Positions 1-6,118 of a stretch of DNA of 36,768 bases are shown here, in pieces. The stretch's first letter is position 1. The number at the start of each line of letters is the position of its first letter. The notes under the pieces were generated by a model. The model was not told the DNA's origin and did not search any database. It worked only from the letters and a program-made list of their open reading frames with translations. This DNA is from an uncultured Collinsella sp. (GTDB lineage Bacteria; Actinomycetota; Coriobacteriia; Coriobacteriales; Coriobacteriaceae): positions 1-36,768 of the forward strand of contig CABUAT010000020.1 of NCBI GenBank assembly GCA_902489665.1, given 5' to 3'. The translations under genes and the position numbers were made by a program.

Positions 1-15
1 CAGGCGGGCGAAGCC

Positions 16-102
16 GGTGCGGATCCGCGCAGCGGATGCGCGGAATCCTATACGCCGCACCAATTGAAATCGAAAGCCTCCGGCAACGGGGGCTTTTCTT
101 TT
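16..102 (+). other. tRNA-Arg 3'-end module A with terminator
   Basis: Bases 43-62 match the last 20 nt of the tRNA-Arg gene including CCA, but no tRNA body precedes them. Upstream, GGTGCGG (16-22) is complementary to CCGCACC (55-61), and inside lies an 8-bp hairpin with arms TCCGCGCA (24-31) and TGCGCGGA (37-44). An intrinsic terminator follows at 73-102 (AGCC/GGCT and CCG/CGG arms, then a T-rich tail). It could be a small structured RNA, an integration scar at a tRNA 3' end, or a by-product of tandem duplication; the sequence cannot decide. Confidence 0.6.
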
Positions 103-117
103 ATGGCAACACCGCAT

Positions 118-141
118 GGATTCGAACCTCGGTCGAGGCGC
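118..141 (-). repeat. Inverted T-arm fragment of tRNA-Arg
   Basis: Bases 118-129 are the exact reverse complement of the T-arm segment AGGTTCGAATCC of tRNA-Arg (278-289). A short CCTCG/CGAGG palindrome follows. Further copies lie at 359-372 (one base different at the left end), 782-793 and 972-983, each just beyond a terminator. Confidence 0.6.
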
Positions 142-185
142 GAGCATCTTAATCATTACTTCGTAAAATTTTTCCAAATTGTCGC

Positions 186-214
186 TTGACCCATCGAGGG
201 GTCACGTGCATAAT
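186..214 (+). promoter_or_regulatory. Promoter of first tRNA-Arg
   Basis: TTGACC (186-191), a 17-nt spacer and CATAAT (209-214). The predicted start lies about 6 nt before the tRNA. The upstream stretch is AT-rich, like an UP element. The same two hexamers at the same spacing precede the second tRNA-Arg although the spacers have diverged, which supports real function. Confidence 0.8.
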
Positions 215-226
215 AATCCGTGCGTT

Positions 227-303
227 GCGGCGTTACCTCAGCTGGATAGAGGGTCTGACTACGAATCAGAACGTCATAGGTTCGAATCCTATACGCCGCA
301 CCA
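227..303 (+). tRNA. tRNA-Arg (anticodon ACG)
   Basis: A 77-nt tRNA with encoded CCA. Acceptor arms are GCGGCGT (227-233) and ACGCCGC (293-299), with discriminator A300 and CCA 301-303. The anticodon stem is TCTGA/TCAGA enclosing loop CTACGAA, giving anticodon ACG. The T arm has the usual GGTTCGAATCC. A34 is normally deaminated to inosine, so this tRNA would read CGU, CGC and CGA, the main arginine codons of the resident genes here. It is identical to the copy at 651-727. Confidence 0.97.
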
Positions 304-313
304 ATTGAGTTTT

Positions 314-342
314 AAGCCTCCGGCAACGGGGGCTTTTCCTTT
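314..342 (+). terminator. Intrinsic terminator of first tRNA-Arg
   Basis: Hairpin AGCCtCCG/CGGgGGCT with a GCAA-type loop, followed by a TTTTCCTTT tail, 11 nt after the CCA end. Confidence 0.85.
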
Positions 343-391
343 ACGGGGGCATTGCGGAGATTCGAACCTCGTTCGAGGCGCGAGCGTCAAG

Positions 392-409
392 AAAACGCGG
401 AGCGTTTTT
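392..409 (+). terminator. Small A/T-flanked hairpin in GC-rich segment, copy 1
   Basis: AAAACGC (392-398) pairs with GCGTTTT (402-408) around a GGA loop and ends in five T. It has the form of a short bidirectional terminator. The same element is repeated at 816-833. It lies between the inverted T-arm fragment and the tRNA 3'-end module. Confidence 0.5.
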
Positions 410-446
410 AGCGAGCGGGCGAGTCCGCCGACAGGCGGGCGAAGCC

Positions 447-530
447 GGTGCGGATCCGCGCAGCGGATGCGCGGAATCCTATACGCCGCACCAATTGATT
501 TTAAAGCTCCCGGCAACGGGAGCTTTTCTT
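447..530 (+). other. tRNA-Arg 3'-end module B with terminator
   Basis: This is the second copy of the structured module. GGTGCGG (447-453) pairs with CCGCACC (486-492), with the internal 8-bp hairpin preserved. The tRNA-derived tail is 474-493. Its terminator at 503-530 has AAGCTCCCG/CGGGAGCTT arms, more perfectly paired than in module A. No promoter is visible immediately upstream, so any transcript would come from read-through past the tRNA terminator and the small hairpin. Confidence 0.6.
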
Positions 531-609
531 ATATCGCGATGCGTCGAAGATCGCATCAAGTGGTCTAAATGAGTAAAAATCAAATTCAATAACTTTTTTC
601 GAAAAATGC

Positions 610-638
610 TTGACCTTTATTCAGTCGATGTGCATAAT
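610..638 (+). promoter_or_regulatory. Promoter of second tRNA-Arg
   Basis: TTGACC (610-615), 17-nt spacer, CATAAT (633-638), with an AT-rich upstream tract. The predicted start is about 6 nt before the tRNA. Confidence 0.8.
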
Positions 639-650
639 AATCAACAAGTC

Positions 651-727
651 GCGGCGTTACCTCAGCTGGATAGAGGGTCTGACTACGAATCAGAACGTCA
701 TAGGTTCGAATCCTATACGCCGCACCA
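651..727 (+). tRNA. tRNA-Arg (anticodon ACG), second copy
   Basis: Identical in its 77 nt to the gene at 227-303: acceptor GCGGCGT/ACGCCGC, anticodon loop CTACGAA and encoded CCA at 725-727. It has its own promoter and terminator, so the two genes are independent units rather than one operon. Full identity against diverged flanks points to recent duplication or ongoing gene conversion. Confidence 0.97.
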
Positions 728-736
728 TTTGAGATT

Positions 737-766
737 AAAGCTCCCGGCAACGGGGGCTTTTCTTTT
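737..766 (+). terminator. Intrinsic terminator of second tRNA-Arg
   Basis: AAAGCTCCCG pairs with CGGGGGCTTTT, followed by a T-rich tail. An exact copy at 927-956 follows module C. Confidence 0.85.
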
Positions 767-870
767 ACGTAAACACTGCATGGATTCGAACCTCGGTCGA
801 GGCGCGGGCGTAAAGAAAACGCGGAGCGTTTTTAGCCCGCGGGCGAGCGCGCCGGCAGGCGGGCGAAGCC

Positions 871-956
871 GGTGCGGATCCGCGCAGCGGATGCGCGGAA
901 TCCTATACGCCGCACCATTTGAGATTAAAGCTCCCGGCAACGGGGGCTTTTCTTTT
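871..956 (+). other. tRNA-Arg 3'-end module C with terminator
   Basis: Third copy of the module: GGTGCGG (871-877) pairs with CCGCACC (910-916), the internal hairpin is unchanged, the tRNA-derived tail is 898-917 and the terminator is at 927-956. A small hairpin (816-833) identical to that at 392-409 lies upstream. The 3' flank copies that of the second tRNA gene almost exactly, so this module probably arose by unequal exchange at the shared tRNA 3' end. Confidence 0.6.
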
Positions 957-1102
957 ACGTAAACACTGCATGGATTCGAACCTCGGTCGAGGCGCAGGCG
1001 TAAAGCGGACTATTTCCTGTCGACTCGTGTAAGATTTCGAGTAGGTGTCGCGGCCCATCCGTGACCACTCCTTCTTCAAGCGACCGATCAGGGTGATACT
1101 TC

Positions 1103-3544
1103 GTGGCAGAGCGTCCGACATACAAGCTCAGGTTTCTCGATCCCAAGAAGCGCTTTCCGGCGATGCCCGAGCAGCCTGCGGGGCGCTCATATGGCGTGGT
1201 CTGGAAACTCTTTGGCGAGGACCAGCATGAATCTTGTTATGTCGTCGAATTCGTTGGCAAAAGCCATGTGTCGCTTTTGGGCTACGTAAGCGTTTTGGGT
1301 GAGGTGTACAAGGTGGACCGCCCCGTTAGCGAGGCTCCGCTGCCCAACGATCCCGACATGGAGCTGGTCCTTGACGAGTCGGATTCCAGTATTGGTGAGA
1401 TTATGGTAAGGGAAGCCAACGGTGCAATGCGTACGTGTGCGCAAACTGCCGGCTCTCCCGAAGGCCCCATGCGCGAGCAGTCCGACCACGAGACATGGAA
1501 TTCGACCCGCGCCCTTCCTTACGGCGAGTTCATGGCCTCGATGTTCTTGCGCTACGTGATATTTGCCAACTCCGAAAGCGCTATTGCGAACACGGCGGGC
1601 GTCGACGGTCTCGATGCGGACATGCAAAACGTTGTCGACAAAATAAAGCTCGTAAAGTTGCCCGAGCCGGTCGAGGTGTTTTTGGGCTTTAACACGGCAC
1701 CGCTACCTGACGCTATCGAGACGCTGCTCTACCGTGTCGACCATGCCGAGAATCCGAGCGGTATCGAGCGTTATGCGGCCGCCCTTATGAGCGAGGTCGA
1801 CTTGCCCCGACTGCGCACCATCGCCGCCAAGTCCGAGATGAGCCTGGCTCGCATCGATCGCTCAAAGCTTTTCTATCTCAATTTTGATCGTAGCCTGCTG
1901 GACCAGGACGAGATTGACATGCTGCTTGCCATCGAGTGCCGTCTCAACCGCCTCTCTGGCATCCTCGAGCGCATCGGGGCCGGATTGGCCCCTGCGGCAT
2001 CCTCGCCGAGCCTTGAGGGCTGCGCGCTCTTTGATGCGTGGCATATCGCCAAGACGACCAACGATGTTCCCCGACTGCTCGATACGGCCTCGAGCGATAA
2101 CCCGTGGGGCAAACCGGGTACGGTGGCTTGCCAGCCGGGCGGTGAGTGGGATGTGCGTACCCGCTTCGCGCGTATTGTCGAGGCGCTTAACGTGGTCACA
2201 CGGCTCGACTATACCTATCGGGCAAACGTTGCCGAGGGGATTATGCTCGTTCGGTTTGGGCGGTCTGTCGTTGATGCCATGCCGCAACGTGAATACGACG
2301 CTCAGGATGACGCCTGGCGCGAGCTGGACGAGGACATGCGCGCGATCTGGGCCGCGGAGCACGATGCGCGCGTGGCACTTACGCTTGCGGCAGCGTGTTT
2401 TGCCGCGGGCACCTGCATCACGCGCTGCTATGTGCAGATTGCTGCTCCCGACAGGGAGCAGGGCGAGCGCGTTGTCGCAACGTATTTCTTTGGGCGCGCG
2501 GCCTATCTGGCCGATTGCGTGCCTGTCGCCAAGGATCTTGAGAGCATGGACATGGACGATATGCCGTGCAAGCGTGTGCTTGAGGCGTATGAGTCAACCG
2601 CTCCGGAGACGATTGAGCCTGCGGAGGTTCATGCTCGTCCGCGTGATGACCATCGCACACTGCCGCCGGCGCTGCGCGATCTGCTGCTTGCCGATACGGC
2701 TGACGAGTTGGAGGTCATGGAAGAGGACGACGACCCATACGTGGCCCGCGTTGTTGAATTGCGCGAGCAGGCAAAAGTCGACCGTACAGGTGCCTTTGAA
2801 GGCTTTTCCCGTCTTGTCGAGGAGTTGGAGGCTAAGTGCGCCGTCGCCGAGCTTTTGGCGACAGGTCCGGTTCAAACGCAGTTTTGCGATAACCAGCTGG
2901 TACGCATGGTGCTACCGGTGTTGGAAGAAGACCGCTCTGTGCGAATCCTTCGTGCGCCCGATGCGCTGTACTTTGCCCAGCACGAGATCTGCAGCTTTTA
3001 CGCCGAGCAAGAGGACTTTGAACGAGCACTGCCCGAGGTGCGCCATCTTTACGATCTGGCACGCTCGTCCATGCAATCGCACTTTGCGCTCATCAACGTG
3101 CTTGCGCGTCTGGAGCGCTTTGACGAGATTATCGAGGTGGCGCGCCACGGCCTACGTATTGCCAGCGATCGTTCTGCAATCGGCTACCTGTTCTATCGCT
3201 TGGCGTTTGCCTATTGGAATTGCGATCAGCTCGACCTGGCGCTGGCTTGTTACCGTCTGGTGCCGCGCGGCGAGGAGTCGGGCAGCAGCGCGCTGGAAGA
3301 AATGCAGGGCCTTATGAATGAGATGGGCGTCAGCGAGCCTCCGACGTTCGAGGAGGCGGTCGAGACCATCCGCAAGGCTGGACTCGAGCTGCCGCCAGTG
3401 TCCGCCGTGACGAATCAGCTGGCAGATGCCGCTGTTCAACTGGTCGACAACGGCTTCTTTTTCCTGGCACGCGGTTGCATCTTCCAAATGTGGCGCACCA
3501 TGGGCAACGACGAGCTCGGCTCCCTCAACCGCTCGCTGGGGTAG
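1103..3544 (+). CDS. Uncharacterised 813-residue protein with C-terminal TPR-like repeats
   Basis: A large acidic, soluble protein of unknown function. I see no signal peptide and no membrane segment. The last third, roughly residues 625-750, consists of paired amphipathic helices of the tetratricopeptide type, with patterns such as A-x-x-E-x-x-FERALPEVRHLY and ALACYRLVP. This suggests a protein-interaction scaffold. The N-terminal part (about residues 1-110) looks like a separate globular domain that I do not recognise. The start is GTG at 1103, preceded by AGGGTG at 1090-1095 with a 7-nt gap; no in-frame ATG is better placed. It stands alone between two tRNA loci, so context gives no clue to its job. 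The long uninterrupted frame and codon use typical of the region make it a real gene. Confidence 0.85.
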   Translation: MAERPTYKLRFLDPKKRFPAMPEQPAGRSYGVVWKLFGEDQHESCYVVEFVGKSHVSLLGYVSVLGEVYKVDRPVSEAPLPNDPDMELVLDESDSSIGEIMVREANGAMRTCAQTAGSPEGPMREQSDHETWNSTRALPYGEFMASMFLRYVIFANSESAIANTAGVDGLDADMQNVVDKIKLVKLPEPVEVFLGFNTAPLPDAIETLLYRVDHAENPSGIERYAAALMSEVDLPRLRTIAAKSEMSLARIDRSKLFYLNFDRSLLDQDEIDMLLAIECRLNRLSGILERIGAGLAPAASSPSLEGCALFDAWHIAKTTNDVPRLLDTASSDNPWGKPGTVACQPGGEWDVRTRFARIVEALNVVTRLDYTYRANVAEGIMLVRFGRSVVDAMPQREYDAQDDAWRELDEDMRAIWAAEHDARVALTLAAACFAAGTCITRCYVQIAAPDREQGERVVATYFFGRAAYLADCVPVAKDLESMDMDDMPCKRVLEAYESTAPETIEPAEVHARPRDDHRTLPPALRDLLLADTADELEVMEEDDDPYVARVVELREQAKVDRTGAFEGFSRLVEELEAKCAVAELLATGPVQTQFCDNQLVRMVLPVLEEDRSVRILRAPDALYFAQHEICSFYAEQEDFERALPEVRHLYDLARSSMQSHFALINVLARLERFDEIIEVARHGLRIASDRSAIGYLFYRLAFAYWNCDQLDLALACYRLVPRGEESGSSALEEMQGLMNEMGVSEPPTFEEAVETIRKAGLELPPVSAVTNQLADAAVQLVDNGFFFLARGCIFQMWRTMGNDELGSLNRSLG

Positions 3545-3593
3545 GCGAAGCTTCCAAGGAGGAAAGGATGCTAGGCAATTAGAAAATTTCCTC

Positions 3594-3622
3594 TTGCCCA
3601 TCCTTGGCTGTTTGGTTACTAT
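3594..3622 (+). promoter_or_regulatory. Promoter of tRNA-Ser
   Basis: TTGCCC (3594-3599), 17-nt spacer, TACTAT (3617-3622). The predicted start is about 8 nt before the tRNA. Confidence 0.7.
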
Positions 3623-3636
3623 AGAACGGCTGTTAC

Positions 3637-3727
3637 GGAGAGCTGACCGAGAGGCCGAAGGTGCTCGCCTGCTAAGCGAGTATGCCCCAAAAGGGCATCT
3701 GGGGTTCGAATCCCCAGCTCTCCGCCA
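3637..3727 (+). tRNA. tRNA-Ser (anticodon GCT)
   Basis: A 91-nt class II tRNA with encoded CCA. Acceptor arms are GGAGAGC (3637-3643) and GCTCTCC (3717-3723), with discriminator G3724 and CCA 3725-3727. The anticodon stem CTCGC/GCGAG encloses CTGCTAA, giving anticodon GCT for AGC/AGU. A long variable arm (TATGCCCC..GGGCAT) and the GGGGTTCGAATCCCC T arm are typical of tRNA-Ser. It is a single-gene unit with its own promoter and terminator. Confidence 0.97.
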
Positions 3728-3741
3728 GTACGAATTTGAAG

Positions 3742-3768
3742 AAGGGTCCCATTTGGGGCCCTTTTTTA
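3742..3768 (+). terminator. Intrinsic terminator of tRNA-Ser
   Basis: AAGGGTCCC pairs with GGGGCCCTT (one G-T pair) around a short ATTT loop, followed by a run of six T. Confidence 0.9.
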
Positions 3769-3779
3769 TTATCAAGAAT

Positions 3780-3800
3780 GGAGGCTGGGGATTCGAACCC
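3780..3800 (-). repeat. Inverted T-arm/acceptor copy of tRNA-Ser
   Basis: Bases 3784-3800 are the perfect 17-nt reverse complement of tRNA-Ser 3702-3718 (T arm plus start of the acceptor). The match extends through the preceding GGAG with one base missing. It lies just past the terminator, as in the tRNA-Arg locus. Confidence 0.75.
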
Positions 3801-3802
3801 TC

Positions 3803-3834
3803 AAAAAGGAGGCATCCTTTCGGACGCCTCCTTT
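3803..3834 (-). terminator. Intrinsic terminator of the D,D-carboxypeptidase gene
   Basis: Read on the minus strand, AAAGGAGGC pairs with GCCTCCTTT (9 bp) and ends in TTTTT. It lies 24 nt beyond the stop codon at 3859. Confidence 0.9.
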
Positions 3835-3858
3835 CAGTGGACTTATTATTCTTGCGCC

Positions 3859-5199
3859 CTACACCTCGGGTGCCTTGGCTACGGTCTCGCTCTCTGCCGC
3901 AAGTGGGCGGTTGTCGATGCGGCGGCCCAGGCGGTCGAGCTTCACAAGGAGCCACTCAATGGGATTCGGCCCCGAGCCTTCCTCGTCGGCAACCAAATCC
4001 ACGACGGCAATCTTGGTGCCGTCCTGCTTGAGCGTAACGCTGCCCACCTTGTCGCCCACATGCACCGTGCCCGAAAGATCGTCGTAGCTAACCTTTTCGG
4101 TCACCTCGCCGGCAAGGGAAAACACGGTCGCTTGCGCCGTGGGGTCGGCGAGCGTGGCGTCGATCGTCTTGTCCGTCCAATCTGTCTGGCTAATGCGTGC
4201 CATAAGCGGGTTGCCGTTGGCGGTCTTTTCCTGCGTGTTGGCGATCGCGACCGTGACCTTGTGGCCGTAGTACCAATTGGCAAGGGTTGCGGTATCGGTA
4301 AAGCGCTGGTCGGTGGTGGTGGAGTTCAAAACGACGGTGTAGATCTCGTCGCCGTCGCGGTTGTAGGCGCTCGTAAAGCAATAGCCCGCGTCGTCGGTGG
4401 TGCCGGTCTTGCCGCCGATGTTGCCATCTTGGCCCAGCAAATAGTTATGCGTGTCCATGGAATGCGAATGGTCGGTGCCGTCGGCGCCCGTGACCTCGAT
4501 CCAGGAATCCTCGCTCGCTACGACCTCGCGGATCGTGTCGTTTTTCATGGCCTCCTGCATCATCAGCGCCACGTCATGTGCGGTTGAGTGCATATCGCCA
4601 GCCCACTCATCAAAGTCCAGACCATGCGGGTTTTCAAAAAGCGTACCGGTACAGCCGAGCTTCTTAGCGCGCTCGTTCATGGCCTTCACAAAGGTGGCCT
4701 CGGCGTCTTTGGTCTTAGGGTCGATCTTCTTGCCCACATATTCGGCGAGCACGATGGCGGCGTCGTTGCCCGAGGGAATCATCAGGCCGCGCAGCGCCTG
4801 CTCCACGGTAAGCTTGTCGCCTTCGAGCAAGCCGGCGGTCGAATTGCCCACGGTGGCTGCAGCGTTGCTCACCGTGACCTTCTCGTCCATCTTGCAATTC
4901 TCGACGGTTAGGATTGCGGTCATGACCTTGGTGATCGAGGCAATTTTGACCTGCTCATCGGCGCCGCGCCCATAGTAGACGGTGCCGTCTTTGCCCATGA
5001 CGAGGGCATTGGTCGCATCGATATCGGGCAGGTTTTCGGCCGTGATGCCGCGCGCATCGGCGGTGTTGCCGCAAACATTGTCGGTCGTAAGCACTTGGGC
5101 GCCGGCGACGGTGGGCACGCCAGCGGCAAGGGCGATAGCGCAGACAAAGCCGGCGGCAAGCTGGGCTGAGCGCTTTGCAAAAGAGGTGAGGGACTTCAC
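3859..5199 (-). CDS. Secreted serine-type D-Ala-D-Ala carboxypeptidase (peptidase S11, PBP5/DacA-like)
   Basis: A low-molecular-weight penicillin-binding protein that removes the terminal D-Ala from peptidoglycan stem peptides outside the cell. All three active-site motifs are present: SxxK as ASITKVMT, SxN as SGNDAA and KTG as GGKTGTTDDAG. After the catalytic domain comes a beta-rich tail like the PBP5 C-terminal domain. I chose the GTG at 5199 (446 residues) because it is followed at once by a classic signal peptide (VKSLTSFAKRSAQLAAG.. ending near VAGA) and a TATACT -10 lies just upstream. The frame stays open to an ATG at 5310, but that would bury the signal peptide behind 37 polar residues. 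The Shine-Dalgarno site at 5199 is weak, so the start is not certain. It is divergent to a VanR/VanS-like system, which may share control of cell-wall crosslinking. Confidence 0.9.
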   Translation of the reverse strand: MKSLTSFAKRSAQLAAGFVCAIALAAGVPTVAGAQVLTTDNVCGNTADARGITAENLPDIDATNALVMGKDGTVYYGRGADEQVKIASITKVMTAILTVENCKMDEKVTVSNAAATVGNSTAGLLEGDKLTVEQALRGLMIPSGNDAAIVLAEYVGKKIDPKTKDAEATFVKAMNERAKKLGCTGTLFENPHGLDFDEWAGDMHSTAHDVALMMQEAMKNDTIREVVASEDSWIEVTGADGTDHSHSMDTHNYLLGQDGNIGGKTGTTDDAGYCFTSAYNRDGDEIYTVVLNSTTTDQRFTDTATLANWYYGHKVTVAIANTQEKTANGNPLMARISQTDWTDKTIDATLADPTAQATVFSLAGEVTEKVSYDDLSGTVHVGDKVGSVTLKQDGTKIAVVDLVADEEGSGPNPIEWLLVKLDRLGRRIDNRPLAAESETVAKAPEV

Positions 5200-5238
5200 G
5201 GATTTCGCTTTCGACGGGATGGTCTCTTCTGGAACAAG

Positions 5239-5244
5239 AGTATA
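5239..5244 (-). promoter_or_regulatory. Candidate -10 of the carboxypeptidase gene
   Basis: TATACT on the minus strand at 5244-5239. The predicted start near 5232 gives a leader of about 33 nt to the GTG at 5199. The -35 (TGATCG at optimal spacing) is poor. Confidence 0.35.
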
Positions 5245-5396
5245 TCGTTTGCCGGCGTCGGCGATCATCGCGTGCGTGCGTGGCCCACATCCGCGCCCGA
5301 ACGGGCACAAGGGTGCTTAAGGCCGACTTAATCACCCACGCTTGTTGTGTGTGACGGGCGCCCCCTCGGGCATAATGGAGCGCGAGAGGAGCACGC

Positions 5397-6092
5397 ATGA
5401 ACGAGCGCATTTTGGTAGTTGATGACGAAAAGGCCATCGCCGACTTGGTTGGTATCTACCTTACAAAAGAGGGCTTTGATGTCCAGATTGCCTATAGCGG
5501 GGCCGATGCTGCCAAGGCAATCTTGGAGCAGGAGTTCGATCTGGCGCTGCTGGATGTCATGCTGCCCGATATCGATGGCTTTGAGCTGCTGCGTACGATC
5601 CGTTCCAGCCATACCTATCCCGTGATCATGCTGACGGCGCGCGATGCCCAGCAAGACAAGATCGAGGGCCTTTCGCTTGGCGCGGACGATTACGTGGTTA
5701 AGCCGTTTCGTCCTCTGGAGCTCATCGCGCGCGTGCACGCTCAGCTTCGCCGCTACACCAGCTACGGTAGCCGCGCACAGGCGGCCGAGTCGCCGACCCT
5801 CCAGCTCGACGGCTTGGAGATCAACCGCGATGCTCGTTCCGTGACAGTGGACGGTTCACCGGTTCGCCTCACGCCCACCGAGTATTCAATCTTGCTGTAT
5901 CTGGTCGAGCATCGCGGCAGCGTGGTGGCCGTGGAGGACCTGTTCCGCGCGGTGTGGAACGAGGACTTTATGCCCGGCTCCAACAATACGGTGATGGTGC
6001 ATATTCGCCACTTGCGTGAAAAGATCGGCGACGACGCACAAAAGCCACGCTTTATCAAAAACGTCTGGGGCGTCGGCTACATCATCGAATAA
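5397..6092 (+). CDS. OmpR-family response regulator, VanR-like
   Basis: A 231-residue DNA-binding response regulator. The N-terminal receiver domain has acidic residues D9-D10, phospho-acceptor D53 (in LLDVMLPDIDG), T80 and K102 (in DDYVVKPF). The C-terminal winged-helix domain (about residues 130-230) ends GVGYIIE, typical of OmpR/PhoB proteins. The receiver and linker resemble VanR-type regulators, and the partner kinase resembles VanS. A good AGAGGAG site lies 5-6 nt before the ATG. A CATAAT at 5371-5376 could be its -10, though the -35 is weak. It shares the 5' region with the divergent carboxypeptidase gene, an obvious candidate target. No vanH/A/X ligase genes are present, so it should not be read as a vancomycin-resistance determinant. 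Confidence 0.93.
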   Translation: MNERILVVDDEKAIADLVGIYLTKEGFDVQIAYSGADAAKAILEQEFDLALLDVMLPDIDGFELLRTIRSSHTYPVIMLTARDAQQDKIEGLSLGADDYVVKPFRPLELIARVHAQLRRYTSYGSRAQAAESPTLQLDGLEINRDARSVTVDGSPVRLTPTEYSILLYLVEHRGSVVAVEDLFRAVWNEDFMPGSNNTVMVHIRHLREKIGDDAQKPRFIKNVWGVGYIIE

Positions 6093-6118
6093 CGCTTTTC
6101 GCTTGTGAGGATCTTGAT

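Larger units (their letters stand above)
1..1005 (+). repeat. Tandem tRNA-Arg amplification locus, about 424-431 bp period
   Basis: The first kilobase is a tandem array with a period of about 424-431 bp. Each unit contains an AT-rich promoter, a tRNA-Arg(ACG), a terminator, an inverted T-arm fragment, a GC-rich segment and a second copy of the tRNA 3' end with its own terminator. The tRNA genes start 424 bp apart (227 and 651). The 3'-end modules start at 16, 447 and 871. In addition, 711-815 is repeated at 901-1005 with one mismatch (806/996). The window opens inside a module, so the array may continue upstream. Apart from the features listed separately, no protein gene is supported here; the short frames across it are chance frames through RNA genes and repeats. 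Confidence 0.85.

Noticed and set aside
16..917. The 47-nt modules as complete tRNA genes
   Set aside because: They have only the last 20 nt of a tRNA; there is no D arm or anticodon arm.
179..962. Open frames across the tRNA-Arg array
   Set aside because: They run through tRNA genes, promoters and terminators; the apparent similarity between them is only due to the repeated RNA gene.
5200..5310. Longer carboxypeptidase starting at the ATG at 5310
   Set aside because: It would put 37 polar residues before a clear signal peptide, and a -10 box lies within this segment.
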